Part shown: positions 57,165 to 64,000 of the stretch, piece after piece
How the letters are laid out: each line of letters opens with the position of its first letter
Position numbering within the stretch: the first letter of the stretch is position 1
From: Lachnospiraceae bacterium
GTDB lineage: Bacteria; Bacillota; Clostridia; Lachnospirales; Lachnospiraceae
DNA: 64,000 bases
NCBI GenBank assembly: GCA_002892395.1
Contig: NBBL01000002.1
Span: 186,001 to 250,000 of the forward strand
Direction of reading: 5' to 3'
Notes under the pieces: model-generated
Told to the model about the DNA's origin: nothing
The model's database searches: none
The model's input: only the letters and a program-made list of their open reading frames with translations
Translations under genes and position numbers: made by a program

Positions 57165-58823
57165 TTACATCTCGTCCATAATATATTCCGCCATGTTTTC
57201 CGCATGATCCGAAATGCGCTCCAGATTATCAATGATTCCAATGAATACAATGCCGGCGGCCGGATTGCACTCTCCCTTGGACAGGCGCTCGATATGGCGC
57301 TCCTTCTGCTCATCCCGAAGCGAATCCACCAGATCCTCGCAGATGCCCACCTTTCTCGCCAGCATGACACTGCGCTCCTCTCTGGCCCGAATGGCGTAAC
57401 CGAAGCCCTCGATCACCGCATCCGTGATTTCCTTCAGATCGGACAGACCGGTCTTGGAAAACCGGAGATCCCGGTCGGAAAGGATCTGAGCCTCCTCCAC
57501 AATATTCTCCGCGTGATCGGAGCTTCGCTCAATATCCGTCAGGGAACTGAACAGATTCGATACCACCAGCTTCTGGCGGTCATTCAGGGAAAGGGTATTC
57601 GCTTTAATCAGATACTCGCTCAGCTCCTTATTCATCTGATTGATCCGCCGCTCCGTCTCCCGAACCGCCTCCATCTCCCTTCGGTCTCTGGTAAAACAAA
57701 AGCTGCAGGCGCGCCGAATGTTTTCCAGCGAGAGCTTTCCCATTGCAGTCACTTCATGGGAAAGAACCTCGACTGCAATCACCGGCTGCTCGAAGATACG
57801 GGGATCGATTCGCGTGATTCTCTCCTCCTCCGCTCTGTCTTCTGCCTCTTTTTTTTCGGGCACAAGAACTGCGGACAGGCGCACCAGAGCATCGCCGAAC
57901 GGAAAGAGCACAAGAGTCATTACAATCTTAAACGCCGTGTGGAAAATAGAAATTTCCAGCGGCATAATCCTGTGGTGTGCAATCTCCGGGCACATCATGA
58001 AGATCAAAATTCCGATGCTGCCAAACAAAACCGCCCCGATGACGTTAAACGAAAGGTGCATCACCGCGGCGCGCTTTGCGTTTCGATTGCCCCCCAGCGC
58101 CGACAACAGTGCGGTTACGCAGGTGCCGATATTCTCTCCCAGCGTAATAAAAATCGCCGCATTTGTCATCACCAGCCCGCTGCCTGCCAGCATCTGCAAA
58201 ATACCGATGGAAACGGATGAGCTCTGCAACAGAGCCGTCACCACAACCCCGGAAAGAATACCCAGCAGAGGATTGTGCCCCAGCGTGGTGAACACGGTTG
58301 TGAAAACAGGGGAGTCTGTGTAGGGCGCAATGGCATCCGACATAAACTTAAGCCCCTGGAACAAAAGACCGAAGCCTATGATAATTTCCGCTGCATTCTG
58401 CCGCTGTTCCGACTTGGAAAACATAATCACGGCGGCGCCGATCCCGATCATGAGCGGTGCGTAGAATTCAGGATTCAGAACCTTCAGGGAATCTCCGATT
58501 TGACTTAATGAAACGATCCAGGCCGTCACCGTAGTGCCGATGTTCGCACCCATGATGACGCCGATCGCCTGAGACAGACTCATAAGACCTGCGCTGACAA
58601 ACCCGACGACCATGACCGTCGTAGCACTGGAGCTCTGGATAATCGCCGTGATTCCGGTTCCCACCAAAACCGCCTTCAACCGGCTGCTGGTCAGGAGCCC
58701 CAGCACATCCTTCATCCGATTTCCGGCGGATTTCTGCATGCCGTCCGCCATGACGTGCATCCCGTAAAGGAACATTCCAAGTCCGCCGATAAAAAGAAAC
58801 AGATTCGTGATCGATTCCAGCAT
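57165..58823 (-). CDS. Na/Pi cotransporter family protein with PhoU-like domain
   Basis: 552 residues from ATG 58823 (AGGAGCGCT upstream). Two inverted membrane repeats each carry QSSSA/QSSSV (ITAIIQSSSATTVMVVGFVS and VVVTALLQSSSVSIGILQML), the sodium-phosphate signature. After about residue 330 a cytosolic PhoU-like helical domain follows (SSLTDIERSSDHAENIVEEA). It probably imports or exports phosphate with sodium. Confidence 0.92.
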   Translation of the reverse strand: MLESITNLFLFIGGLGMFLYGMHVMADGMQKSAGNRMKDVLGLLTSSRLKAVLVGTGITAIIQSSSATTVMVVGFVSAGLMSLSQAIGVIMGANIGTTVTAWIVSLSQIGDSLKVLNPEFYAPLMIGIGAAVIMFSKSEQRQNAAEIIIGFGLLFQGLKFMSDAIAPYTDSPVFTTVFTTLGHNPLLGILSGVVVTALLQSSSVSIGILQMLAGSGLVMTNAAIFITLGENIGTCVTALLSALGGNRNAKRAAVMHLSFNVIGAVLFGSIGILIFMMCPEIAHHRIMPLEISIFHTAFKIVMTLVLFPFGDALVRLSAVLVPEKKEAEDRAEEERITRIDPRIFEQPVIAVEVLSHEVTAMGKLSLENIRRACSFCFTRDRREMEAVRETERRINQMNKELSEYLIKANTLSLNDRQKLVVSNLFSSLTDIERSSDHAENIVEEAQILSDRDLRFSKTGLSDLKEITDAVIEGFGYAIRAREERSVMLARKVGICEDLVDSLRDEQKERHIERLSKGECNPAAGIVFIGIIDNLERISDHAENMAEYIMDEM

Positions 58824-58966
58824 AGCGCTCCTATGAGAAGCCTGCATCCCGCCGCTTCCCCTGATGACAATTCTCCGTTCTCCGCCAGACAGTGTACCAT
58901 AAGCCGCTTCTCCGGCGCAACTCCTCAGAATGCACAAGAATTCCGGTGCATCGCCCGGGATTCCGC

Positions 58967-59437
58967 CTATCTTGTCATCTTCCTTCCGTTGAGCGCCTTG
59001 TAAACCAGCGAATCCCCTTCGTAAACCAGCTTCAAGGAAAAGAACGGCGCTCCGTCAAGAAGCAGCCGAAGAAAGATGCGGTCTCCCTCCCAGAGATTCC
59101 GACTCATCACCTCTTCGATGGGAACCCACTCCAAAACGCCCTCGTCGCAAGGGCTGCATGAGCCGGAAAAATCATCCGAGGTAAAGAGGTGCATGTGCTC
59201 CGCTTCCCACCGATCCGAGACGAAGGTAATGATGCCCCGGTAATTCCAGGAATGCAGCGTGTATCCGGTCTCCTCCTTCACCTCCCGGATGAGGCACTCC
59301 TCCGGGCTTTCCGCCTCTTCGAATTTTCCGCCGACTCCGATCCACTTCCCCTCATTGATGTCATTTTTTTTCTTGATTCGATGGAGCATGAGCCATTTCC
59401 CGTCTCGCTCCAGATAACAAAGCGTCGTACTGATCAC
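58967..59437 (-). CDS. NUDIX hydrolase (8-oxo-dGTP diphosphatase type)
   Basis: 156 residues. A complete NUDIX box GGKFEEAESPEECLIREVKE then ETGY, preceded by NEGKWIGVG. The C-terminal part (EGVLEWVPIEEVMSRNLWEG) fits the MutT/MTH1-like branch that cleans the nucleotide pool. Confidence 0.9.
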   Translation of the reverse strand: MISTTLCYLERDGKWLMLHRIKKKNDINEGKWIGVGGKFEEAESPEECLIREVKEETGYTLHSWNYRGIITFVSDRWEAEHMHLFTSDDFSGSCSPCDEGVLEWVPIEEVMSRNLWEGDRIFLRLLLDGAPFFSLKLVYEGDSLVYKALNGRKMTR

Positions 59438-59521
59438 ATCGTCCTCCCGCCGGTTTCACCGGCTTTTCTACCAATATTTCACGCCAAGGAGCATAAGTCA
59501 ACAGGGAAGGGAAAAAGTTCT

Positions 59522-59550
59522 TTGGCTATTTCCCGCTTTCCTTGTATAAT
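59522..59550 (+). promoter_or_regulatory. Predicted sigma-A promoter
   Basis: TTGGCT, 17 bases, TATAAT, 28 bases before the ATG at 59578. Confidence 0.75.
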
Positions 59551-59577
59551 GAGCAGAGATCGTCAAAGGAGATCACA

Positions 59578-61812
59578 ATGACCAGCATCCAGAAACGAGG
59601 TTTGATATTCGGCATTTTAGGCACCATGGCCTGGGGCGCAGGCGGAAGCTGCAGCCAGTTTTTATTTGAGCATGACGCCGTGGATCCCGTGTGGCTCTCA
59701 AGCTTACGCATGTGCACTGCAGGCGGTATTTTGATCTGCTACGCGCTTCTTCGGGATCGGAAGCGCCTCCTTGGTCTGCTGCGGAGCCGAAGGGATCTTT
59801 TGATTCTTTCTGTCTTCGCAGTGATGGGGCTGCTCTTAAATCAGCTTTCCTACCTGCTGGCCATCCGCCATTCCAACGCGGGGACCGCCACGGTGCTTCA
59901 AAATCTGAGTCTCGTCCTCATCGTCCTTCTGTTTCATCTGATGCGCCGCAGTCTCCCCAGGGCAATGCAGCTGGCGGCTGTTTTCCTCGCCTTTCTCGGA
60001 ACCTTTTTGATCGCGACACAGGGAAATATCCACACCCTGTCCCTCTCCCCCGGCGGTTTGTTCTTCGGGCTTTCCTCCGCCGTGGGCGCTGCCGCATACT
60101 CGCTTCTCTCCACCGATCTCATTGACCGCTGGGGAAATGCTGTTGTACCGGGCTGCGGCATGGCAATCGGCGCCATTTTGCTGGCTCCCTTCCGCCCCGC
60201 GTTTTGCATGCCCCCTCTGTCTCCCTCGGGGCTGCTGGCACTGGGCTACATCGTTCTGTTCGGGACGGTGATCGCCAGCGCCCTGTTCCTCCAGTGCGTC
60301 CATGACCTGGGGCCTGTCAACGCAGGTCTCCTGGCCGGCATCGAGCCGCTGACCGCCACCATACTCTCCGCCCTTCTGCTGGGGTCCCGCTTCAGCCCGG
60401 CGGATCTCATGGGCTTTGCCTGCATCATCGGCGCCGTCACGCTGCTGAATCTCTATGCCGGAAAACAGACGGAAGCCGGAGTCCTTTCCCAAAATCCCAT
60501 GCGCTGTTCTCCCTTTCAGATTATCATCTTCGGATTTCTTCTGATTATTCTTGTGGGAAGCCTTCTTCTCATGCTTCCCGTCTCCTCGAAAGCCGGAGTC
60601 TGCACCTCCTTTTCGGATGCGCTGTTTACTTCAACCTCCGCTGTCTGTGTAACCGGGCTCATTGTCCGGGACACTGCCTCCTACTGGTCCGGCTTCGGGC
60701 AGACCGTCATCCTTTTGCTGATACAAATCGGTGGTCTCGGAGTCGTCACGGTGGCCGGAGCCTTCACCATTCTGTCCGGCCGAAAAATCGGTCTTCTGCA
60801 GCGAAGCACCATGCAGGAGGCCATCGCTGCACATCAGGTGGGGGGAATTGTTCGCCTGATCCGTTTTATTTTAAAAACGGTGTTTGCCGTTGAGCTGGCA
60901 GGGGCAGCACTTCTGTTTCCGGTGTTTTCCCGGGAGTTCGGTTTCCTTCGGGGCGCCTGGTATGCTCTCTTTCACTCTGTATCCGCCTTTTGTAATGCAG
61001 GCTTCGATCTCATGGGGATCAAAACTCCGTTCTCGTCTCTGACGGATTATTCCGCGCACCCCGTCGTCTCTCTGGTCATCTCCCTTTTGATTATTCTGGG
61101 CGGCATCGGTTTTCTGACCTGGGAGGATGTGCGCACCAATCGTCTGCATATCCAACGGTATCAGATGCAGACCAAGGTGATTCTGACTGTGACCGGCGCC
61201 TTGATTGTTTTCCCTTCCCTTTACTTTTTCTTCTTTGAATTTTCGGGAGTTCCCATCAAAGAACGGCTGCTTCTTTCCTTTTTTCAGTCCGTCACTCCGA
61301 GAACCGCCGGATTCAACACCGTCGATCTAGCCTCATTAAGCGAAGCCGGCCGGATCCTGATCCTCCTCCTGATGATGATCGGAGGGTCCCCCGGATCCAC
61401 CGCAGGCGGCATGAAAACAACCACACTGGCAGTTCTCCTTGCCAATGCGCTGGCTGTCTTCCGCCGCAAAGAAAACCCCACCTTTTTCAACCGGCGTGTA
61501 TCCACCGAAACAGTATCTCAGGCGGCAACCATCCTGATCATGTACCTGATTTTGTTCCTTGGCGGCGGACTCATCATCAGCAGGGCAGAGGGACTTCCCG
61601 TTCTCACCTGTCTCTTTGAAACCGCTTCTGCCATCGGAACCGTGGGGCTGTCCATGGGAATCACCCCCTCTCTCGGGCTGATCCCCCGCCTTATCCTGAT
61701 CGGGCTTATGTTTTTCGGTCGGGTCGGCGGTCTCACCCTGATCTTCGCAGCGCTTTCCAACCCCCAGAACACCGGAGCCAAGCTGCCCCAGGAACGCATT
61801 ACCGTAGGATAA
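59578..61812 (+). CDS. Fusion of EamA/DMT transporter and TrkH/KtrB potassium channel
   Basis: 744 residues from ATG 59578 (AAAGGAGATCACA). Residues 1-300 are two EamA repeats (ten helices; GLIFGILGTMAWGAGGSCSQ, then IASALFLQCVHDLGPVNAGL and GIEPLTATILSALLLG). Residues 306-744 are a TrkH/KtrB subunit with four filter loops: SAVCVTGLIV, HSVSAFCNAGFDLMG, TPRTAGFNT and ASAIGTVGLS. No strong internal ribosome site lies at the joint. The regulator ktrA follows 27 bases later, so the channel part is likely functional. This fusion is unusual. Confidence 0.9.
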   Translation: MTSIQKRGLIFGILGTMAWGAGGSCSQFLFEHDAVDPVWLSSLRMCTAGGILICYALLRDRKRLLGLLRSRRDLLILSVFAVMGLLLNQLSYLLAIRHSNAGTATVLQNLSLVLIVLLFHLMRRSLPRAMQLAAVFLAFLGTFLIATQGNIHTLSLSPGGLFFGLSSAVGAAAYSLLSTDLIDRWGNAVVPGCGMAIGAILLAPFRPAFCMPPLSPSGLLALGYIVLFGTVIASALFLQCVHDLGPVNAGLLAGIEPLTATILSALLLGSRFSPADLMGFACIIGAVTLLNLYAGKQTEAGVLSQNPMRCSPFQIIIFGFLLIILVGSLLLMLPVSSKAGVCTSFSDALFTSTSAVCVTGLIVRDTASYWSGFGQTVILLLIQIGGLGVVTVAGAFTILSGRKIGLLQRSTMQEAIAAHQVGGIVRLIRFILKTVFAVELAGAALLFPVFSREFGFLRGAWYALFHSVSAFCNAGFDLMGIKTPFSSLTDYSAHPVVSLVISLLIILGGIGFLTWEDVRTNRLHIQRYQMQTKVILTVTGALIVFPSLYFFFFEFSGVPIKERLLLSFFQSVTPRTAGFNTVDLASLSEAGRILILLLMMIGGSPGSTAGGMKTTTLAVLLANALAVFRRKENPTFFNRRVSTETVSQAATILIMYLILFLGGGLIISRAEGLPVLTCLFETASAIGTVGLSMGITPSLGLIPRLILIGLMFFGRVGGLTLIFAALSNPQNTGAKLPQERITVG

Positions 61813-61839
61813 CAATCCCTTACAGAAAACGGAGGATCT

Positions 61840-62490
61840 ATGAAAACCATTTTATTAATCGGCTTAGGCCGTTTTGGCCGCCACATTGCAATGAAGCTAA
61901 ACGAATTGAAGCACCAGGTCATGGCGGTGGATACCGATGAAAGCAGAGTCAATGAAGCGCTTCCCTTCGTGACCAACGCCCAGATTGGAGACAGCACCAG
62001 CGAGGAATTTCTCTCTTCCCTCGGCGTGCGAAATTTCGATTTGTGCATCGTCGCCATCGGTGATAATTTTCAAAGCTCTCTTGAGACTGCTTCTCTTCTG
62101 AAGGAGCTGGGGGCCAAGAAGGTGATCGCAAGAGCTGCCCGGGATGTGCAGGCCAAGTTCCTGCTGCGAAACGGCGCCGACGATGTGGTTTATCCCGAAA
62201 AGCAGATGGCGATTTGGACTGCGATCCGCTACAGCTCCGACCATATCTCGGACTACATTGCCCTAAGCGATGACCATGCCATTTTTGAAATTGATGTGCC
62301 GAAGGATTGGATCGGCAAAACCATAGGTCAGCTGGACGTAAGAAAATGCTACCATTTGAATATCATGGCCATCAAGCAGAACGGAAAATTCAACCTGACC
62401 GTGATCACGCCTGAAACGGCTCTGCCGGAAAACAGCACCATTCTTGTCCTTGGAACACAACAGGATGTGCAGCGGTGCTTCCATCTGTGA
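61840..62490 (+). CDS. ktrA: TrkA/KtrA potassium channel regulator
   Basis: 216 residues. RCK-N with LLIGLGRFGRHIAMKLNELK and the VDTDESRVNEA strand, DDVVYPEKQM, then an RCK-C (TrkA_C) domain from about residue 140. It binds nucleotides and gates the TrkH/KtrB channel encoded just upstream. CGGAGGATCT precedes the ATG. Confidence 0.95.
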   Translation: MKTILLIGLGRFGRHIAMKLNELKHQVMAVDTDESRVNEALPFVTNAQIGDSTSEEFLSSLGVRNFDLCIVAIGDNFQSSLETASLLKELGAKKVIARAARDVQAKFLLRNGADDVVYPEKQMAIWTAIRYSSDHISDYIALSDDHAIFEIDVPKDWIGKTIGQLDVRKCYHLNIMAIKQNGKFNLTVITPETALPENSTILVLGTQQDVQRCFHL

Positions 62491-62614
62491 CCTGCCGGGC
62501 TTTCCCAAACGATTCGCCGGCAAGGACCGCCGTCAAGCGCCTGTCACACCTGTGACAAATGCACCGTTTCATGCACCGGAATCCCCTTCTCCCCTGCGGG
62601 AAAGCCAAGCAAAA

Positions 62615-62666
62615 AAACCTCGCAAATCCGCCATTGTTCTAATCAAACAGCGTATTTACGAGGTTT
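62615..62666 (-). terminator. Terminator of tRNA-Ser
   Basis: AAACCTCGTAAAT pairs with ATTTGCGAGGTTT, followed by T on the minus strand, just after the tRNA. Confidence 0.8.
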
Positions 62667-62674
62667 CTTAAACG

Positions 62675-62762
62675 CGGAGAGCATGGGATTCGAACCCACG
62701 CACCGGTCACCCGGCCTAACGCATTTCGAGTGCGCCCCCTTGAACCGCTTGGGTAACTCTCC
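62675..62762 (-). tRNA. tRNA-Ser (CGA)
   Basis: 88 bases: acceptor GGAGAGT/GCTCTCC, long variable arm (GGCCGGGTGACCGGT), T-loop TTCGAAT, anticodon loop CTCGAAA with CGA reading UCG. CCA is not encoded. A long variable arm is typical of serine tRNA. Confidence 0.95.
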
Positions 62763-62804
62763 AAAGCTTGCCTGCACATTCCCTTCCGGCGGCAAGCGCT
62801 GTTT

Positions 62805-62833
62805 ATTATAGCAGAAACCCCATGCTTTGTCAC
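62805..62833 (-). promoter_or_regulatory. Predicted promoter of tRNA-Ser
   Basis: GTGACA, 17 bases, TATAAT on the minus strand, with a GCTTGCC/GGCAAGC hairpin in the leader before the tRNA. Confidence 0.75.
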
Positions 62834-62903
62834 GAACAAATTGCTGTTTCTTCCATTCCTCCCTTCTTTCTCTTCCTTCTCTTCCCTTCCCGAAAAAAAT
62901 TTC

Positions 62904-62932
62904 TTGCTTTTTTTTTCATCATCAAGTAAAAT
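62904..62932 (+). promoter_or_regulatory. Predicted sigma-A promoter
   Basis: TTGCTT, 17 bases, TAAAAT, at the start of a structured leader for the gene at 63113. Confidence 0.6.
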
Positions 62933-62938
62933 TTTTTC

Positions 62939-63050
62939 GCCGGGAAATATTGGATCCGGGAGAGCCTCCGCCTGACATGAGGAGGGTCTTAAACTACCAC
63001 TCTGTTATTTTCTACAAAAAGCCACAGCCACAAAGACAGCGGCTTTTTTT
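62939..63050 (+). promoter_or_regulatory. Structured 5' leader with terminator hairpin
   Basis: About 110 bases after the promoter. CCTCC/GGAGG can pair in the middle, and AAAAAGCC pairs with GGCTTTTTTT at 63016-63050 as an intrinsic terminator. It ends 50 bases before the next ribosome site, so it could work as an attenuator. No known riboswitch was recognised. Confidence 0.5.
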
Positions 63051-63112
63051 CATGCAAAAATCTGTTGTTCCCGTGGTTTCAGCTGAAAAAATAACCAAAA
63101 AAGGAGAGATCT

Positions 63113-64000
63113 ATGAACCAAATGCGAAAATGGAACAAAAGAACCGCTCTGCTGTTTGCCGCGGCCCTTTCTCTTTCCGCAGTGCCGTCCTTGACAGCAC
63201 AGGCCGCCGGACGGGAAGTGCGATCGGTCAACGTAAACATTGGAAATGATCTGGGAATTAAAAACCCGGAGGCGCTGCAAAATGGCCCTTCCTGGGAAGG
63301 AGACCGGATTTTGTTCGGACAGCAAAGAGCCGATGCCATCCCGTTTCGCGTCCTGGACAAAATGACCACGGACTTCGGCGGAACCACCATGTTCTTAGAC
63401 TGTGACATTATACTTCAGAAGTACGAATTCAATAAAAATCGTGCAACACCCAGCAATGTGTGGAAAGATAGTTCGCTTCGGCGTTATCTGAATGAGGAGG
63501 ATGGTCTTTTAAGTACCTTTCGACCGGAGGAGCGGGCTGCCATCCACCTGAGTAAGGACCCCTCCTCCCATGCCCAGTGGCCTGAGACATGGAGTGGTCT
63601 GAACTACGGCAGGCTCTCCGACGTGGGAGATAAGCTCTTTCTCCTCGACGCCAGAGAGGCTCAGCATCCGGCATACGGATACTCACAGACGGGTGAACGT
63701 GTCAATGACCGGACAAAGCAGTATGGCAAAGATCACGGCGAAGATAATACCCCTCACTTCTGGCTGCGTTCGCCGAGGGCTAATAAGCCATCCCTTGCAG
63801 GTATAGTGGCACATGATGGGTCAATCTATGAGAGCGGCACCAATAGCAATGACAATGGGGTCGGGATCAGCCCCGCCTTCAACCTGAAGCTGCAGTCCGT
63901 ACTCTTTGCCCAACTGCTTGACAACCCCCACCAGGATTTTTCTAAAACGATCACTCCCACGGGCGTGCACAACGCATGGACCCTGACACTTCGCACCGAC
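63113..64000 (+). CDS. Secreted DUF6273 protein (3' end outside window)
   Basis: At least 296 residues from ATG 63113 (AAAGGAGAGATCT). A signal peptide (KRTALLFAAALSLSAVPSLT with cleavage near AQAA) is followed by a DUF6273-type domain: ILFGQQRADAIPFRVLDKMT, then SSLRRYLNEEDGLLSTF, TPHFWLRSPRANKPSLAGIV and GVGISPAFNLKL. Such proteins are exported and of unknown role. The gene is open at the window end. Its domain is related to the phage product at 40651-41343. Confidence 0.85.
   Translation, partial: MNQMRKWNKRTALLFAAALSLSAVPSLTAQAAGREVRSVNVNIGNDLGIKNPEALQNGPSWEGDRILFGQQRADAIPFRVLDKMTTDFGGTTMFLDCDIILQKYEFNKNRATPSNVWKDSSLRRYLNEEDGLLSTFRPEERAAIHLSKDPSSHAQWPETWSGLNYGRLSDVGDKLFLLDAREAQHPAYGYSQTGERVNDRTKQYGKDHGEDNTPHFWLRSPRANKPSLAGIVAHDGSIYESGTNSNDNGVGISPAFNLKLQSVLFAQLLDNPHQDFSKTITPTGVHNAWTLTLRTD

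Noticed and set aside
62939-63050. c-di-GMP or other known riboswitch
   Set aside because: None of the conserved cores I know could be matched to the leader.

Overview
The window joins two unlike pieces of DNA. Positions 1 to about 47.4 kb hold most of an AT-rich, tailed (siphovirus-like, HK97-fold) prophage or integrated phage, with essentially every gene on the minus strand. Positions 47.58-64 kb are GC-richer chromosome of a Gram-positive anaerobe, probably Clostridia: comEC, a GerMN lipoprotein, a sensor kinase, gapA-pgk-tpiA, a Na/Pi cotransporter, a KtrAB-type potassium system and tRNA-Ser. No integrase, repressor or excision cassette could be recognised inside the window. The phage continues past position 1 inside the tape-measure gene, so the other end is not seen.

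Reading the phage in its direction of transcription (47.4 kb down to 1): 47.3-35 kb is an early block of small genes (DNA-binding proteins, zinc proteins, small membrane proteins, three DUF6353 paralogues, a DUF6273 protein, a secreted SleB-like hydrolase, an odd tRNA), punctuated by intrinsic terminators and a repeated 26-27 bp element. 35-22 kb is replication and nucleotide metabolism: a 1416-residue SF3 helicase / primase-like / family B DNA polymerase polypeptide, an SSB-like protein, a methylase-like protein, an SF2 helicase, MazG, Bro-N, a ThyX-like protein, two PDDEXK nucleases and an iteron-like non-coding stretch. 22-19.2 kb is a 918-residue protein with the ADFDGD signature of multisubunit-type RNA polymerases. 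18.9-4 kb is packaging and structure: a cos-like region, TerS-like, HNH, connector, TerL, portal, protease-capsid fusion, neck proteins, tail tube, chaperones, an endolysin and the tape measure.

The most interesting set of observations belong together. (1) A phage RNA-polymerase-like protein carries HTH segments at both ends. (2) Fourteen copies of a constant-length intergenic element (TCGCA, about 14 bp, then TTTTATG or TATTATG) lie downstream of terminators, upstream of small genes, directly before the tRNA and before a candidate small RNA; its upstream box does not look like a sigma-A -35. (3) Four proteins of the head region start with the tag HHGIxGMKWG (or a close variant), and the polymerase-like protein starts with a related tag (HYGMPRRSGRYPYGSG). 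This suggests these proteins, perhaps including the polymerase, are targeted to the capsid and delivered. (4) One tagged protein ends in a papain-fold toxin-like domain and is followed by a small gene with its own copy of the element, as expected for an immunity gene. Each step is inference from sequence.

The host part reads as normal housekeeping DNA apart from a DMT transporter fused to a TrkH/KtrB channel, two sets of short intergenic repeats, and the placement of the phage immediately after the comEC stop codon.
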